Shown: positions 1 to 6,551, counted from the stretch's first letter. The stretch is 8,482 nucleotides of DNA from JAYTJL01 sp964400155 (GCA_964400155.1 CAYNSQ010000023.1:1-8482); one strand, 5' to 3'. Translations and numbers: made by a program. Notes: generated by a model not told the origin, from the letters alone.

Positions 1-55
1 GTGTTTTAGAAGTGGCAGTAACACGGAAGTTCTTTGGAGTAGAAGGTTTGGTGGT
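1..55. repeat. 55-bp direct repeat, copy A (in gene 1 FN3)
   Basis: Positions 1-55 are identical to 2160-2214, in the same orientation and the same reading frame. Both encode the N-terminal strand of an FN3 domain (TKPSTPKNFRVTATSKT). The repeat may continue beyond the left edge. Confidence 0.97.
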
Positions 56-1831
56 ATCAACTGATGGCGTTGGTGGTGGAGTTGGCTTAGGAGCGGGAGC
101 TGGAGTGGAGTTCGCAAAACTAACACTACCTATTTGGTAAGGTTGCCAAAGTACGGAGCCGTCTTTAAGAGTAACAGTGAGACCCAGTACGTGCGAGCCG
201 TTCGCAAACTTAGTAGTGTCTAAAATTCGGGTAAACGGCGCAGAGGAATCAACCACGGACAACGTTTTGTCGTAATCCATGTCAAACGATACCGACGCAA
301 TGTTTGTAGCTGTAGTTGTGGCCGTCCAGATGAGCGCACCCGAAAGTGTGCCTCCAGGCTTTATGTTTTGGGTAATAGTCGGGGGGGAAGAGACTGAAGC
401 AGCAGGAGCGACCGGTAAAGCACTCACTGCCGCTGTCCAATCACTGTAACCGGCAGAGTTGTGGGCTGATGCTCTGAAGTGATAGGTTGTATTGTTGTTT
501 AGCCCTGATACTGTATAGCTGGTACCAGATACTGTTAAATCTTGCTGGGGAGCAGAGTTCCAGGTGCTGTCAGTAGTCCAATAAACTTGGTAACTATCTA
601 CGCTGTCCGCAGGCGGATTGGCAGACCAACCTATAATTACCTTACCGTCACTGGCAGTAGCTGTAAGGCCACTAGGTACCATCGGTTTGACTGTTACATT
701 ATTAACAGGTGAAGGTGCCGGAGATGTTGATGAAGATGCACCACCAGAAAAGCTACTTCCGGTGTTGGCTTCTGTTCTAACGGAGCCATCTTTTAGGAAT
801 GACGGCAACCAACCCCACTGGTCAGAACGTACTCTAAACGAATCAGCAACTGCCTGGTCGGTTGTGCTTATATTTCCTGAACCAGGAGGTGTGTACATAC
901 CGGCAGTCCACAAATTACAGCGCAGACAAACATTTTCATCCGCGCGATTGCCGCTAGAAGCAGCCGCGCCACCCGAGGAAACCTCGAACGCAGCTGAAGG
1001 TGCATCAACAATCATGTTCCCAACTGCCGTTACGTTGGTTGCGCCATCATACCAAACAATTCCGCCTCTCGTATCGCCACCAATTATGGAGTTACCGGCT
1101 ATAACCACCCCGTTTGGCTCCGGATATACTTGAACACCAAATGCTGATGGATGGATCTCATTAGAGAGTATATAAATTCGCTTCGTCACGCCACCATAAC
1201 CGCCAGTATATATGCCATGGCCATCAGCTTGTACGGAAGGGTTGTTCGTAAGGTTTACTTTTTCAATCTTATTGCGTACTATCCAGACATCTTGTGCCCC
1301 ATTGGTGGCAATCAAGACGCCCTGGTCGCCAACGTCATGTATATAGTTGTCGGCAATTACAATTCTTGAGGCAGCAGCACCGTCACCTAGCTTAATCCCA
1401 TCATAATTTCCACCATAAATTTCTAGATTACTAACCCAAACATCCGAGGTATTTATCTTTACACTACCTCCAACAAAACCCGCGCCACCAGCTGGGTCTC
1501 CGTAAACCCAAATATTGGGTTTTGTCCAGCGCCAATCAACAGGAATGTTTATTTTACCTACAACCTTCACCCGTACATTTCCGGAAGCCACAGCTGATTG
1601 CAAGTCCGTCCAGTTTGCTACGGTTCTTTCAGGCAAAGAAATTGGAAATGCCGGCACAGCTGGAATATTAGTCCCAAATACAGGGCTTGTCACCGCAAAA
1701 GTTTTATACAATAGGTAGCCGCCAATCAGTGCAAAGACAGCTATGAAGGACATAATCTGGAAATTAGAGAACCTGGCTCTAGGATTTAACGTTTTTGGTT
1801 TTTTGATTTTTGGTTTTGGGAGAGTGGGCAT
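1..1831 (-). CDS. Secreted beta-helix/FN3 modular protein, gene 1 (3' end off window)
   Basis: I translated this frame by hand. It is open from an ATG at 1831 to the left edge (610 codons), so the C-terminus is missing. Residues 1-20 are Lys/Arg/Pro-rich, and residues 27-46 form a hydrophobic helix ending KTFAV, which acts as a signal peptide or membrane anchor. Residues ~65-320 have the short repeating strands of a right-handed parallel beta-helix (VWVSNLEIYGG, RIVIADNYIHDVG, VWIVRNKIEKV, IYILSNEIHP, GVVIAGNSIIGG), with ADGHGIY at 202-208 and a CLRC motif at 302-305. After a Ser/Pro linker come an FN3 domain (~384-473), an Ig-like domain (~485-572), a Pro-rich linker and the start of a second FN3 (591 onward). 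The fold is as in pectate-lyase-like proteins, but no catalytic residues can be assigned, so it may be a polysaccharide lyase, a glycosidase or an adhesin. The start is chosen because all three paralogues share it. It has its own promoter and no Shine-Dalgarno sequence. By homology it probably ends in the same tail as genes 2 and 3. Confidence 0.9.
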   Translation of the reverse strand, partial: MPTLPKPKIKKPKTLNPRARFSNFQIMSFIAVFALIGGYLLYKTFAVTSPVFGTNIPAVPAFPISLPERTVANWTDLQSAVASGNVRVKVVGKINIPVDWRWTKPNIWVYGDPAGGAGFVGGSVKINTSDVWVSNLEIYGGNYDGIKLGDGAAASRIVIADNYIHDVGDQGVLIATNGAQDVWIVRNKIEKVNLTNNPSVQADGHGIYTGGYGGVTKRIYILSNEIHPSAFGVQVYPEPNGVVIAGNSIIGGDTRGGIVWYDGATNVTAVGNMIVDAPSAAFEVSSGGAAASSGNRADENVCLRCNLWTAGMYTPPGSGNISTTDQAVADSFRVRSDQWGWLPSFLKDGSVRTEANTGSSFSGGASSSTSPAPSPVNNVTVKPMVPSGLTATASDGKVIIGWSANPPADSVDSYQVYWTTDSTWNSAPQQDLTVSGTSYTVSGLNNNTTYHFRASAHNSAGYSDWTAAVSALPVAPAASVSSPPTITQNIKPGGTLSGALIWTATTTATNIASVSFDMDYDKTLSVVDSSAPFTRILDTTKFANGSHVLGLTVTLKDGSVLWQPYQIGSVSFANSTPAPAPKPTPPPTPSVDTTKPSTPKNFRVTATSKT

Positions 1832-1857
1832 TTTGTTTTGTTATGCGTTTAAACATA

Positions 1858-1886
1858 AGTATTACTTAAGAATTTACTGTTGTCAA
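1858..1886 (-). promoter_or_regulatory. Promoter of gene 1 (shared family)
   Basis: On the minus strand, TTGACA (1881-1886), a 17-nt spacer, then AATACT (1858-1863), running on as TATGTTTA. It lies 13 nt after the gene 2 stop codon. The leader would be only about 20 nt, A-rich, with no Shine-Dalgarno sequence. Confidence 0.72.
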
Positions 1887-1899
1887 TCAGATGTGGGTT

Positions 1900-3942
1900 C
1901 TAACAATACTTCCAGCTTCGACTTCTGGTAACACTGCTCCACCAGCTCCATTTACCAACACAGATTCTTTGGCTGGGGGCGGATACATTACCAGCAGCAT
2001 CATAGGCATTGACGTAGTAAGAATATTTAGAACTAGCGTTAAGGTCATAATTGGTTACTGCTAGTTTGGGGCCGTCGTATATTTGCTGAAGGCTTCTGGT
2101 TAACTTGTAGCCTACAACATTAACATTATCAGTTGAGGCATCCCAAGCTAATGAAAGTTGTGTTTTAGAAGTGGCAGTAACACGGAAGTTCTTTGGAGTA
2201 GAAGGTTTGGTGGTGTCGGACACGCTAGCACTAGGTTGTGCAGTTATTTTTGCTTGTGGTGCTTCGACAATATAAATGGTTGCAAATATTCCCCCAGTCC
2301 CATTACAAGTTCTAACTGAATTAAGCGTATAACAAAGACCAAGCTGGTTTTTGCCGGTTGGCAGATTAATTACAGTTGAATATGGTGCTGATGTGTCGGA
2401 GGTAAGTTTAGTACCATTAGCCCAGAATTCTACTAACGATGGATTTATACCAAATGATACTGTCCAGGTTGATCCATTGGTAACAGTTGCACCATTGTTA
2501 ATACTGCTAGTAAATGATGTTGTAGTTGGTGGCGGTGGTGAAGTTGGTGTGGGCGTAGGTGCGGGTGCTGGTGTAGATGCAGCAGCCGTAACTGTGATAG
2601 TAGCAAATATGCCTCCTACCCCGTTACATGTCCGAGTAGCGTTAATGGTGTAGCACAAACCTAACTTGTTAGTGCCTGTAGGTAGGTTTATTACTGTTGA
2701 AAACGGCGCCGATGTATCAGTGGCTAGTTTTGTACCATTTGCCCAGAACTCTACTGATGATGGAGAAGGAGTTACGCTTACTGTCCATGATGTACCGTTA
2801 GCAACTGTGTCGCCATTGTTAATACTGCTTGTTAAAGTTTCGGCTCTTGTTGGTACCGAAGATGGAGCTGGAGTCGGTGCCGGGGTTGGCGCGGGTACTG
2901 GCACTGAACCAGAACCACCTAATTCGGCAGGAAGGATTAGATCCCCTACAGTTAGCTGAGTAGATGATAGCTTTAAGCTACCGTCTCCATAATTCGGTTG
3001 ACCGGCTATGTGTGAAGTCGCTAGCGTACCAGAATATTGTGGTACATCATTAATCGCTTCACTAGATGTTTTTCCAATTCGTGCCAAAGTTAGCTTGCCG
3101 CTCACTGCTGATGTGTTTGCTGGTTGGCAGGGCGCCCCAGATGTATATGTTCCCTGCCAAAGTTGTAGCCATTGTTGTGTGTAGTAATTACCATCTGGTC
3201 CTTTAGCTCTTTGCAAGGTATTTACGTTTCTCACGTCGGCGACTTTGTTACCGTCCATCCATACTTCCGACATTCCAGCTCTTGGAGTTGTGCCGTCGGT
3301 ACGTCCAAAAACAATATGGACTACATATGAATGCCACTGATTGACAGATGGTGTAGGTATTTTGGTTTTATTATGTGCAATGTCATTTTCAAGTAGTATC
3401 AATGTGCCGTCAGGGTCATTGACTCCATCATTAAACAGATGATAAGACGACACTCCGCTTCCAAAACCCCAACCAACCCCTCCGCTAGGACCATTATCAC
3501 CTGCAACATTATGTAAATTAAAGAAACTGTTGGAATAGCCCGCTCTACTTATATTGTATGAACTATCAAAATAGTGGTTAAACATAAACCACCACTCATC
3601 ACTGCCTCTGTTGCCAGCTGAGTCTGTTGCATTAGGATTAGCCAAAATATATCTCTGTTGTTGCTTATAAGAATCTGGTGATACGTACGGTGTTGTGGGA
3701 GATTTTCCTAAGGCCCAAACTGACTGGTGGCACTGCCCGCCTCCGTCGTCGGTGTAGGGTTGAGCGACATAGTCATAAGTCAGTATTGGAGTGTTATTTG
3801 TTGCTGCAAAGCTCCTATATAGAAAGACAGAACCTATTACAGCAAATACTGCTATAAAGGATATAATCTGGAAATTAGAGAACCTGGCTCTTGGGTTAAG
3901 CGTCTTTGGTTTTTTGATGTTTGGTTTTGGCAGAGTGGACAT
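1900..3942 (-). CDS. Secreted lyase-like jelly-roll protein with Ig-like repeats, FN3 and Cys-ended tail, gene 2
   Basis: This is a complete 680-residue protein. Residues 1-23 are basic and Pro-rich, and 24-47 form a hydrophobic helix ending SFAA, a plausible signal peptidase I site or anchor. The head (~51-341) resembles the concanavalin-A-like polysaccharide lyase folds (heparin-lyase-type, Pfam Polysacc_lyase): NQWHSYVVHIVFG at 201-213, then SEVWMDGNKVADV at 225-237. I infer a carbohydrate substrate; active-site residues are not certain. A Pro/Ala/Thr linker (343-365) leads to two Ig-like domains (~366-453 and ~475-560), which are about three-quarters identical, each with a Cys pair (430/439 and 537/546). 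An FN3 domain (576-662) is followed by a Trp-rich tail ending TRSRSWKYC. All eight cysteines could pair (71, 272, 430, 439, 537, 546, 661, 680), which fits an extracellular protein. The ATG start is conserved in the paralogues; there is no Shine-Dalgarno sequence. Its own promoter lies in the 98-bp gap after gene 3. The specific enzymatic role is a moderate-confidence call. Confidence 0.93.
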   Translation of the reverse strand: MSTLPKPNIKKPKTLNPRARFSNFQIISFIAVFAVIGSVFLYRSFAATNNTPILTYDYVAQPYTDDGGGQCHQSVWALGKSPTTPYVSPDSYKQQQRYILANPNATDSAGNRGSDEWWFMFNHYFDSSYNISRAGYSNSFFNLHNVAGDNGPSGGVGWGFGSGVSSYHLFNDGVNDPDGTLILLENDIAHNKTKIPTPSVNQWHSYVVHIVFGRTDGTTPRAGMSEVWMDGNKVADVRNVNTLQRAKGPDGNYYTQQWLQLWQGTYTSGAPCQPANTSAVSGKLTLARIGKTSSEAINDVPQYSGTLATSHIAGQPNYGDGSLKLSSTQLTVGDLILPAELGGSGSVPVPAPTPAPTPAPSSVPTRAETLTSSINNGDTVANGTSWTVSVTPSPSSVEFWANGTKLATDTSAPFSTVINLPTGTNKLGLCYTINATRTCNGVGGIFATITVTAAASTPAPAPTPTPTSPPPPTTTSFTSSINNGATVTNGSTWTVSFGINPSLVEFWANGTKLTSDTSAPYSTVINLPTGKNQLGLCYTLNSVRTCNGTGGIFATIYIVEAPQAKITAQPSASVSDTTKPSTPKNFRVTATSKTQLSLAWDASTDNVNVVGYKLTRSLQQIYDGPKLAVTNYDLNASSKYSYYVNAYDAAGNVSAPSQRICVGKWSWWSSVTRSRSWKYC
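1903..1962 (-). other. Conserved 20-residue C-terminal tail of gene 2
   Basis: Codons 661-680 begin with CVGKWSWW and end TRSRSWKYC immediately before the stop. The first and last residues are Cys, 19 positions apart. It matches the gene 3 tail at 14 of 20 residues. It follows directly on the last strand of the FN3 domain and is strongly basic and aromatic. Confidence 0.85.
2160..2214. repeat. 55-bp direct repeat, copy B (in gene 2 FN3)
   Basis: This is the exact match of 1-55, encoding residues ~577-594 of gene 2. The corresponding part of gene 3 (around 4310-4365) is clearly diverged (FRVTATGKNNVTLAW). Confidence 0.97.
2263..2520 (-). repeat. Ig-like domain repeat 2 in gene 2
   Basis: Second copy, residues ~475-560, joined to the first by a Pro/Thr linker (2521-2580). 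The paired cysteines (537/546) sit at the same positions as 430/439 in the first copy. This is a tandem domain duplication within the stalk. Confidence 0.85.
2584..2847 (-). repeat. Ig-like domain repeat 1 in gene 2
   Basis: Encodes residues ~366-453 of gene 2. It aligns without gaps to the second copy over 82 residues, with 61 identical by hand count, including SSINNG, VEFWANGTKL, DTSAP, STVINLPTG, LGLCYT and GGIFATI. The domain resembles bacterial Ig-like modules of the 'vefy.dG..l.tdtsaPys' kind (Big_7-like). Confidence 0.85.
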
Positions 3943-3945
3943 TAG

Positions 3946-3973
3946 TAGTTATTAGTTTTTAGTTAAAAGTTTT
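3946..3973. repeat. Degenerate heptad repeat in gene 2 leader
   Basis: TAGTTAT TAGTTTT TAGTTAA AAGTTTT on the plus strand: four 7-bp units of the same family as those before gene 3, in the same position, between promoter and start codon. Confidence 0.75.
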
Positions 3974-3996
3974 TTGTTGTTTATTACTTAAACATA

Positions 3997-4025
3997 AGTA
4001 TTGTGCCTTAAGGAGTGTTTGTCAA
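3997..4025 (-). promoter_or_regulatory. Promoter of gene 2 (shared family)
   Basis: On the minus strand, TTGACA (4020-4025), a 17-nt spacer, then AATACT (3997-4002), running on as TATGTTTA. The -35 begins only 15 nt after the gene 3 stop codon, with no terminator between. The leader would be about 48 nt. Confidence 0.72.
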
Positions 4026-4040
4026 TAAAGTAGACTGTCT

Positions 4041-6071
4041 CTAACAATACTTCCAGCTACGGCTTCTGGTGAAGTTGTTCCAGAAACCCCATTTGCTAAC
4101 ACAAACCTTAGCGCTAGGTGCTGAAGTATTGCCAGCTTTATCATAAGCTCGCACGTAATAGCTATAGGCAGATTTAGTTAAAAGTTCTGTGTTATTAATT
4201 TTTCTGGTAAGTCCGTCATATAAAGGTGTAGTGTTTGTGTCTCTATATAGTCTGTAGCCTGCAACAGCTACATTGTCGGTGCTAACACCCCAAGCTAGAG
4301 TTACATTGTTCTTGCCAGTAGCTGTTACTCTAAAGTTAGGTGGGATTGATGGTGACTGTGTATCTGACGTGCTTGATGGTGGAGGCGAAGGCGCAGGAGG
4401 AGTAGTTGTGCTGCAGGTGAATGTTGATGTTGGGACAACAATCGCTGAAGGAAGATGTGAGACGTTACCTGAAGCATCAAAGGCCTGGACTCCCAGGTCG
4501 GTATAATTAGTGCCACATTGTAAACCATTAAAACTATAGTTCAAACTGGTAGTTGTCGCAATAAGAGTTGTTCCACGCCACATTTTGTAGCCCTCGACTT
4601 TAACATTGTCAGTGGAAGCACACCATGAAATTGATATTGATGTCTGAGTTTTGCCTGTAACAGCTAAACACTGCGGTGTGGATGGAGAGGTAGTGTCTAC
4701 TGATTGCGCAGGCGTATTGTTTACTGACACGTTTACTGAAGCAGAAGAAGTTCCGCCTTCGCCTGAACAGGTTAATGTATATGTCGTCGAACTAGTGGCA
4801 GAGATGGATTGACTGCCAGATGTTGGTTTTGATCCACTCCAAGCACCAGCTGCTGTACATGACGAAGCATACATACTACTCCAATTTAATGTTACAGTTC
4901 CCCCACTGCTTACAGAAGTGGGGCTGGCAGTGATGGTAGTTTTAGGAGCAGGAGCGGTAGTTGGAGGAGTAGATGGTGATGTCGTCGGTGGTGTAGAGGT
5001 ACCTACATAACCAGGGGAGACATAGGAGGTACCAGCCTTGCCTTCTGGTACAAAGTCGCCAGCCGGTGGTTTACCAAGTTTTATAACTTCGCCAGTAATA
5101 TCCCAGCCTTTATCATTTCCACCGGGGTTCCAATAACTCCAACCGTTGGGATAACCACCCCCCGGCCACCAGCCCCAGGCTGTGTACCATTCAGCTTTTC
5201 CGGTGGCGTCGGATTCTTTGGTGGATAACCACATGTTTTTATGATATTCCGGCCAAGTTACTCCCCCTACGTGGTTTGATTCCAGCTGATTTTTCCATAA
5301 TGCATATGCGTGGTGAGGATTGCCGTCCGATTCTTGAAAATTGTTATTTTGATCAAGTTGCGTAATATCCATATTCTCGTAGTGCCATCTCACAAACGGT
5401 TGATTGGGGTCGGAATTTAGGTCTGCCGGTTGAGTCTGTATGCCAACTCCTTGTGTTTTAATAGTTACGTTATACATTTTTAACTGTTTAGGACCAGCCC
5501 AAGATTGGAATCCATCTGTATGAATTCCATTCGTTGCTACTCTATTTAAAGTTTCTATACGTGTATTTTGGACTTGGACAACAGCACCATTCCAGTGGGA
5601 AAGTAATAAACCTTGCCCTATACCTTTGCCGTGTATCCAGAGCCCTTCAACATGAATAGTACCTGTCTGATTTTCTGTTAATAGGCCGTAAGCATTTCCA
5701 ATATTCCCACCTGGCAGTGTTTCGGTATTGTTATAAATCTCACCTCCTATAACAACTACGTTCCTGCCACCTCTTAAAGCAACACCTCCTGGAGCAGTTA
5801 TAGGGGTTGATGGAAATTTAACTATATAGTCAGTGTTATCATCAAGATATAAATCGCGGTTAGAATTTGTCACATTAACTGTTACAGGGTTATTTAGGGC
5901 TGGTGGAGCCCACATTAGACGATTGTCGACAGCTGCAAAGCTCTTATATAGAAAGACGCTACCAATTACAGCAAAGACTGCTATAAAGGATACTATCTGG
6001 AAATTAGAAAACCTGGCTCTAGGATTTAACGTTTTTGGTTTTTTGATGTTTGGTTTTGGCAGAGTGGGCAT
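4041..6071 (-). CDS. Secreted beta-helix protein with Ig-like, two FN3 domains and Cys-ended tail, gene 3
   Basis: This is a complete 676-residue protein. Residues 1-47 are almost the same as in gene 2 (basic Pro-rich region, then a hydrophobic helix ending KSFAA). The head (~50-345) is rich in short beta-strand repeats typical of a right-handed beta-helix: NVVVIGGEIYNN, GTIHVEGLWIHGKG, AVVQVQNTRIETL, QLKMYNVTIKTQG, with NGIHTDGFQ at 181-189. It closes with an aromatic, Gly-rich segment (WYTAWGWWPGGG, 295-306). A Thr/Pro linker (357-377) is followed by an Ig-like domain (~377-450, Cys405/Cys435), FN3-1 (~458-553, with four cysteines), a Pro/Ser linker and FN3-2 (570-656), then the tail KWGFWNNF plus TRSRSWKYC. 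The head could be a polysaccharide lyase or hydrolase, or a binding domain; catalytic residues cannot be named. The head has no cysteine, and all eight lie in the stalk and tail. The start matches the paralogues and has no Shine-Dalgarno sequence. It is the first of the three tandem units, 174 bp downstream of the DUF1905 gene. Confidence 0.93.
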   Translation of the reverse strand: MPTLPKPNIKKPKTLNPRARFSNFQIVSFIAVFAVIGSVFLYKSFAAVDNRLMWAPPALNNPVTVNVTNSNRDLYLDDNTDYIVKFPSTPITAPGGVALRGGRNVVVIGGEIYNNTETLPGGNIGNAYGLLTENQTGTIHVEGLWIHGKGIGQGLLLSHWNGAVVQVQNTRIETLNRVATNGIHTDGFQSWAGPKQLKMYNVTIKTQGVGIQTQPADLNSDPNQPFVRWHYENMDITQLDQNNNFQESDGNPHHAYALWKNQLESNHVGGVTWPEYHKNMWLSTKESDATGKAEWYTAWGWWPGGGYPNGWSYWNPGGNDKGWDITGEVIKLGKPPAGDFVPEGKAGTSYVSPGYVGTSTPPTTSPSTPPTTAPAPKTTITASPTSVSSGGTVTLNWSSMYASSCTAAGAWSGSKPTSGSQSISATSSTTYTLTCSGEGGTSSASVNVSVNNTPAQSVDTTSPSTPQCLAVTGKTQTSISISWCASTDNVKVEGYKMWRGTTLIATTTSLNYSFNGLQCGTNYTDLGVQAFDASGNVSHLPSAIVVPTSTFTCSTTTPPAPSPPPSSTSDTQSPSIPPNFRVTATGKNNVTLAWGVSTDNVAVAGYRLYRDTNTTPLYDGLTRKINNTELLTKSAYSYYVRAYDKAGNTSAPSAKVCVSKWGFWNNFTRSRSWKYC
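4044..4103 (-). other. Conserved 20-residue C-terminal tail of gene 3
   Basis: Codons 657-676 begin with CVSKWGFW and end TRSRSWKYC at the stop, with the same Cys-to-Cys spacing as in gene 2. Within the last nine residues the two genes differ at the DNA level only at synonymous positions (AGC for AGT and CGT for CGA), so the protein sequence is what is conserved. Confidence 0.85.
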
Positions 6072-6074
6072 TAC

Positions 6075-6110
6075 TAGTTATTAGTTAATAGTTATTAGTT
6101 AATAGTTAGT
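6075..6110. repeat. Heptad tandem repeat in gene 3 leader
   Basis: TAGTTAT TAGTTAA TAGTTAT TAGTTAA TAGTTAG on the plus strand: five 7-bp units, forming a perfect 14-bp period over 34 bases. A degenerate continuation (TGGTTAT TGGTTAT CAGTTAT) runs to about 6153. It lies between the promoter and the start codon of gene 3, a few bases from the ATG. Confidence 0.9.
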
Positions 6111-6175
6111 AGATATTCATTGTTAGTTACTGGTTATTGGTTATCAGTTATTTGTTTTTTCTTTATCTAAACATA

Positions 6176-6204
6176 AGTATCTTTACATGATTAACATATG
6201 TCAA
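6176..6204 (-). promoter_or_regulatory. Promoter of gene 3 (shared family)
   Basis: On the minus strand, TTGACA (6199-6204), a 17-nt spacer, then GATACT (6176-6181), running on as TATGTTTA. The -35 is perfect. The start of transcription would be near 6169, giving a leader of about 98 nt that contains the heptad repeats. The same arrangement precedes genes 1 and 2. Confidence 0.72.
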
Positions 6205-6227
6205 CCCCCAAGAGTGGGTGTTTTTTT
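6204..6227 (+). terminator. Terminator-like hairpin and T-run facing the wrong way
   Basis: On the plus strand, ACCCCC, loop AAGA, GTGGGT (one mismatch), then G and seven T. It would end plus-strand transcripts, but no plus-strand gene is supported here. On the minus strand it follows the DUF1905 stop without a T-run, so it is at best a poor terminator for the par operon. It abuts the gene 3 -35 box. Confidence 0.3.
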
Positions 6228-6245
6228 GGTTTATTAATATTTTTT

Positions 6246-6539
6246 CTATATTAATTCAAACTCTACATTAACCAAGTCGCCGTCATGAAGGTTTTCTCGT
6301 TTTCTAACATCTGCTTTTACAGCTAAGTAAAACACTCCTTCTTTTGTCGGAAACAAAGTTGTCTTCCATATTGTGCGACCCAACGAAACTTGAACACGGA
6401 CATAACCAAGACCAACTGTATTGCCCGCAGAAATTAGCTTAATGTCATTTGACAAATCTTTTGGTAGTGTAACAAAATGCCAACTGCCCTCACCAACATA
6501 TCGCCATAGCCTGGCTTTAAAGCTAAATTTGTTATTCAT
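6246..6539 (-). CDS. DUF1905 domain protein
   Basis: This 97-residue protein fills almost the whole length of a DUF1905 domain (PF08922). Features that show it: F5SFKARLW, then GSWHFVTLP at 18-26, the central VRVQVSLGRTIWKTTLFPTK (47-66), and YLAVKADVRKRENLHDGD (71-88), where the family typically has 'W.TSlfP' and 'LPvKa.vRk...l..GD.V'. The family is a small beta-barrel-like domain of unknown function. It is sometimes fused to an OmdA/YdeI-type domain, which is absent here. There is no signal peptide, so it is cytosolic. The start lies 12 bp after the parB stop, which suggests co-transcription and perhaps translational coupling, since no Shine-Dalgarno sequence precedes it. Whether it has any role in segregation is unknown; it may be a passenger gene. 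Confidence 0.88.
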   Translation of the reverse strand: MNNKFSFKARLWRYVGEGSWHFVTLPKDLSNDIKLISAGNTVGLGYVRVQVSLGRTIWKTTLFPTKEGVFYLAVKADVRKRENLHDGDLVNVEFELI

Positions 6540-6551
6540 GAGTTAATTTAT

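Noticed and set aside
618..1133. Plus-strand open frame of 171 codons, and others at 1151-1718, 2351-2959, 4273-4506, 5833-6084, 6832-7125, 7636-7845
   Set aside because: Each lies antisense to a strongly supported minus-strand gene with recognisable domains. Their translations are low-complexity mirror images of the Pro/Thr linkers and FN3 repeats.
1832..1899. Terminators between the tandem secreted-protein genes
   Set aside because: Neither this gap nor 3943-4040 holds a stem followed by a T-run on the minus strand. The next promoter begins 13-15 nt after each stop, so read-through seems likely.
2521..2580. G/T-rich plus-strand run that looks like a simple-sequence repeat (also 2848-2916, 62-109, 4941-5003)
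   Set aside because: On the coding strand these are Pro/Ala/Thr linkers (PAPTPAPTP type) between domains, a normal feature of modular secreted proteins, so they need no separate explanation.
1..6071. LPXTG sorting signal, autotransporter barrel or transposon ends around the secreted genes
   Set aside because: No LPXTG-helix-positive tail or C-terminal hydrophobic helix is present in genes 2 and 3. There are no terminal inverted repeats or transposase/integrase motifs. The direct repeats are explained by shared coding domains.
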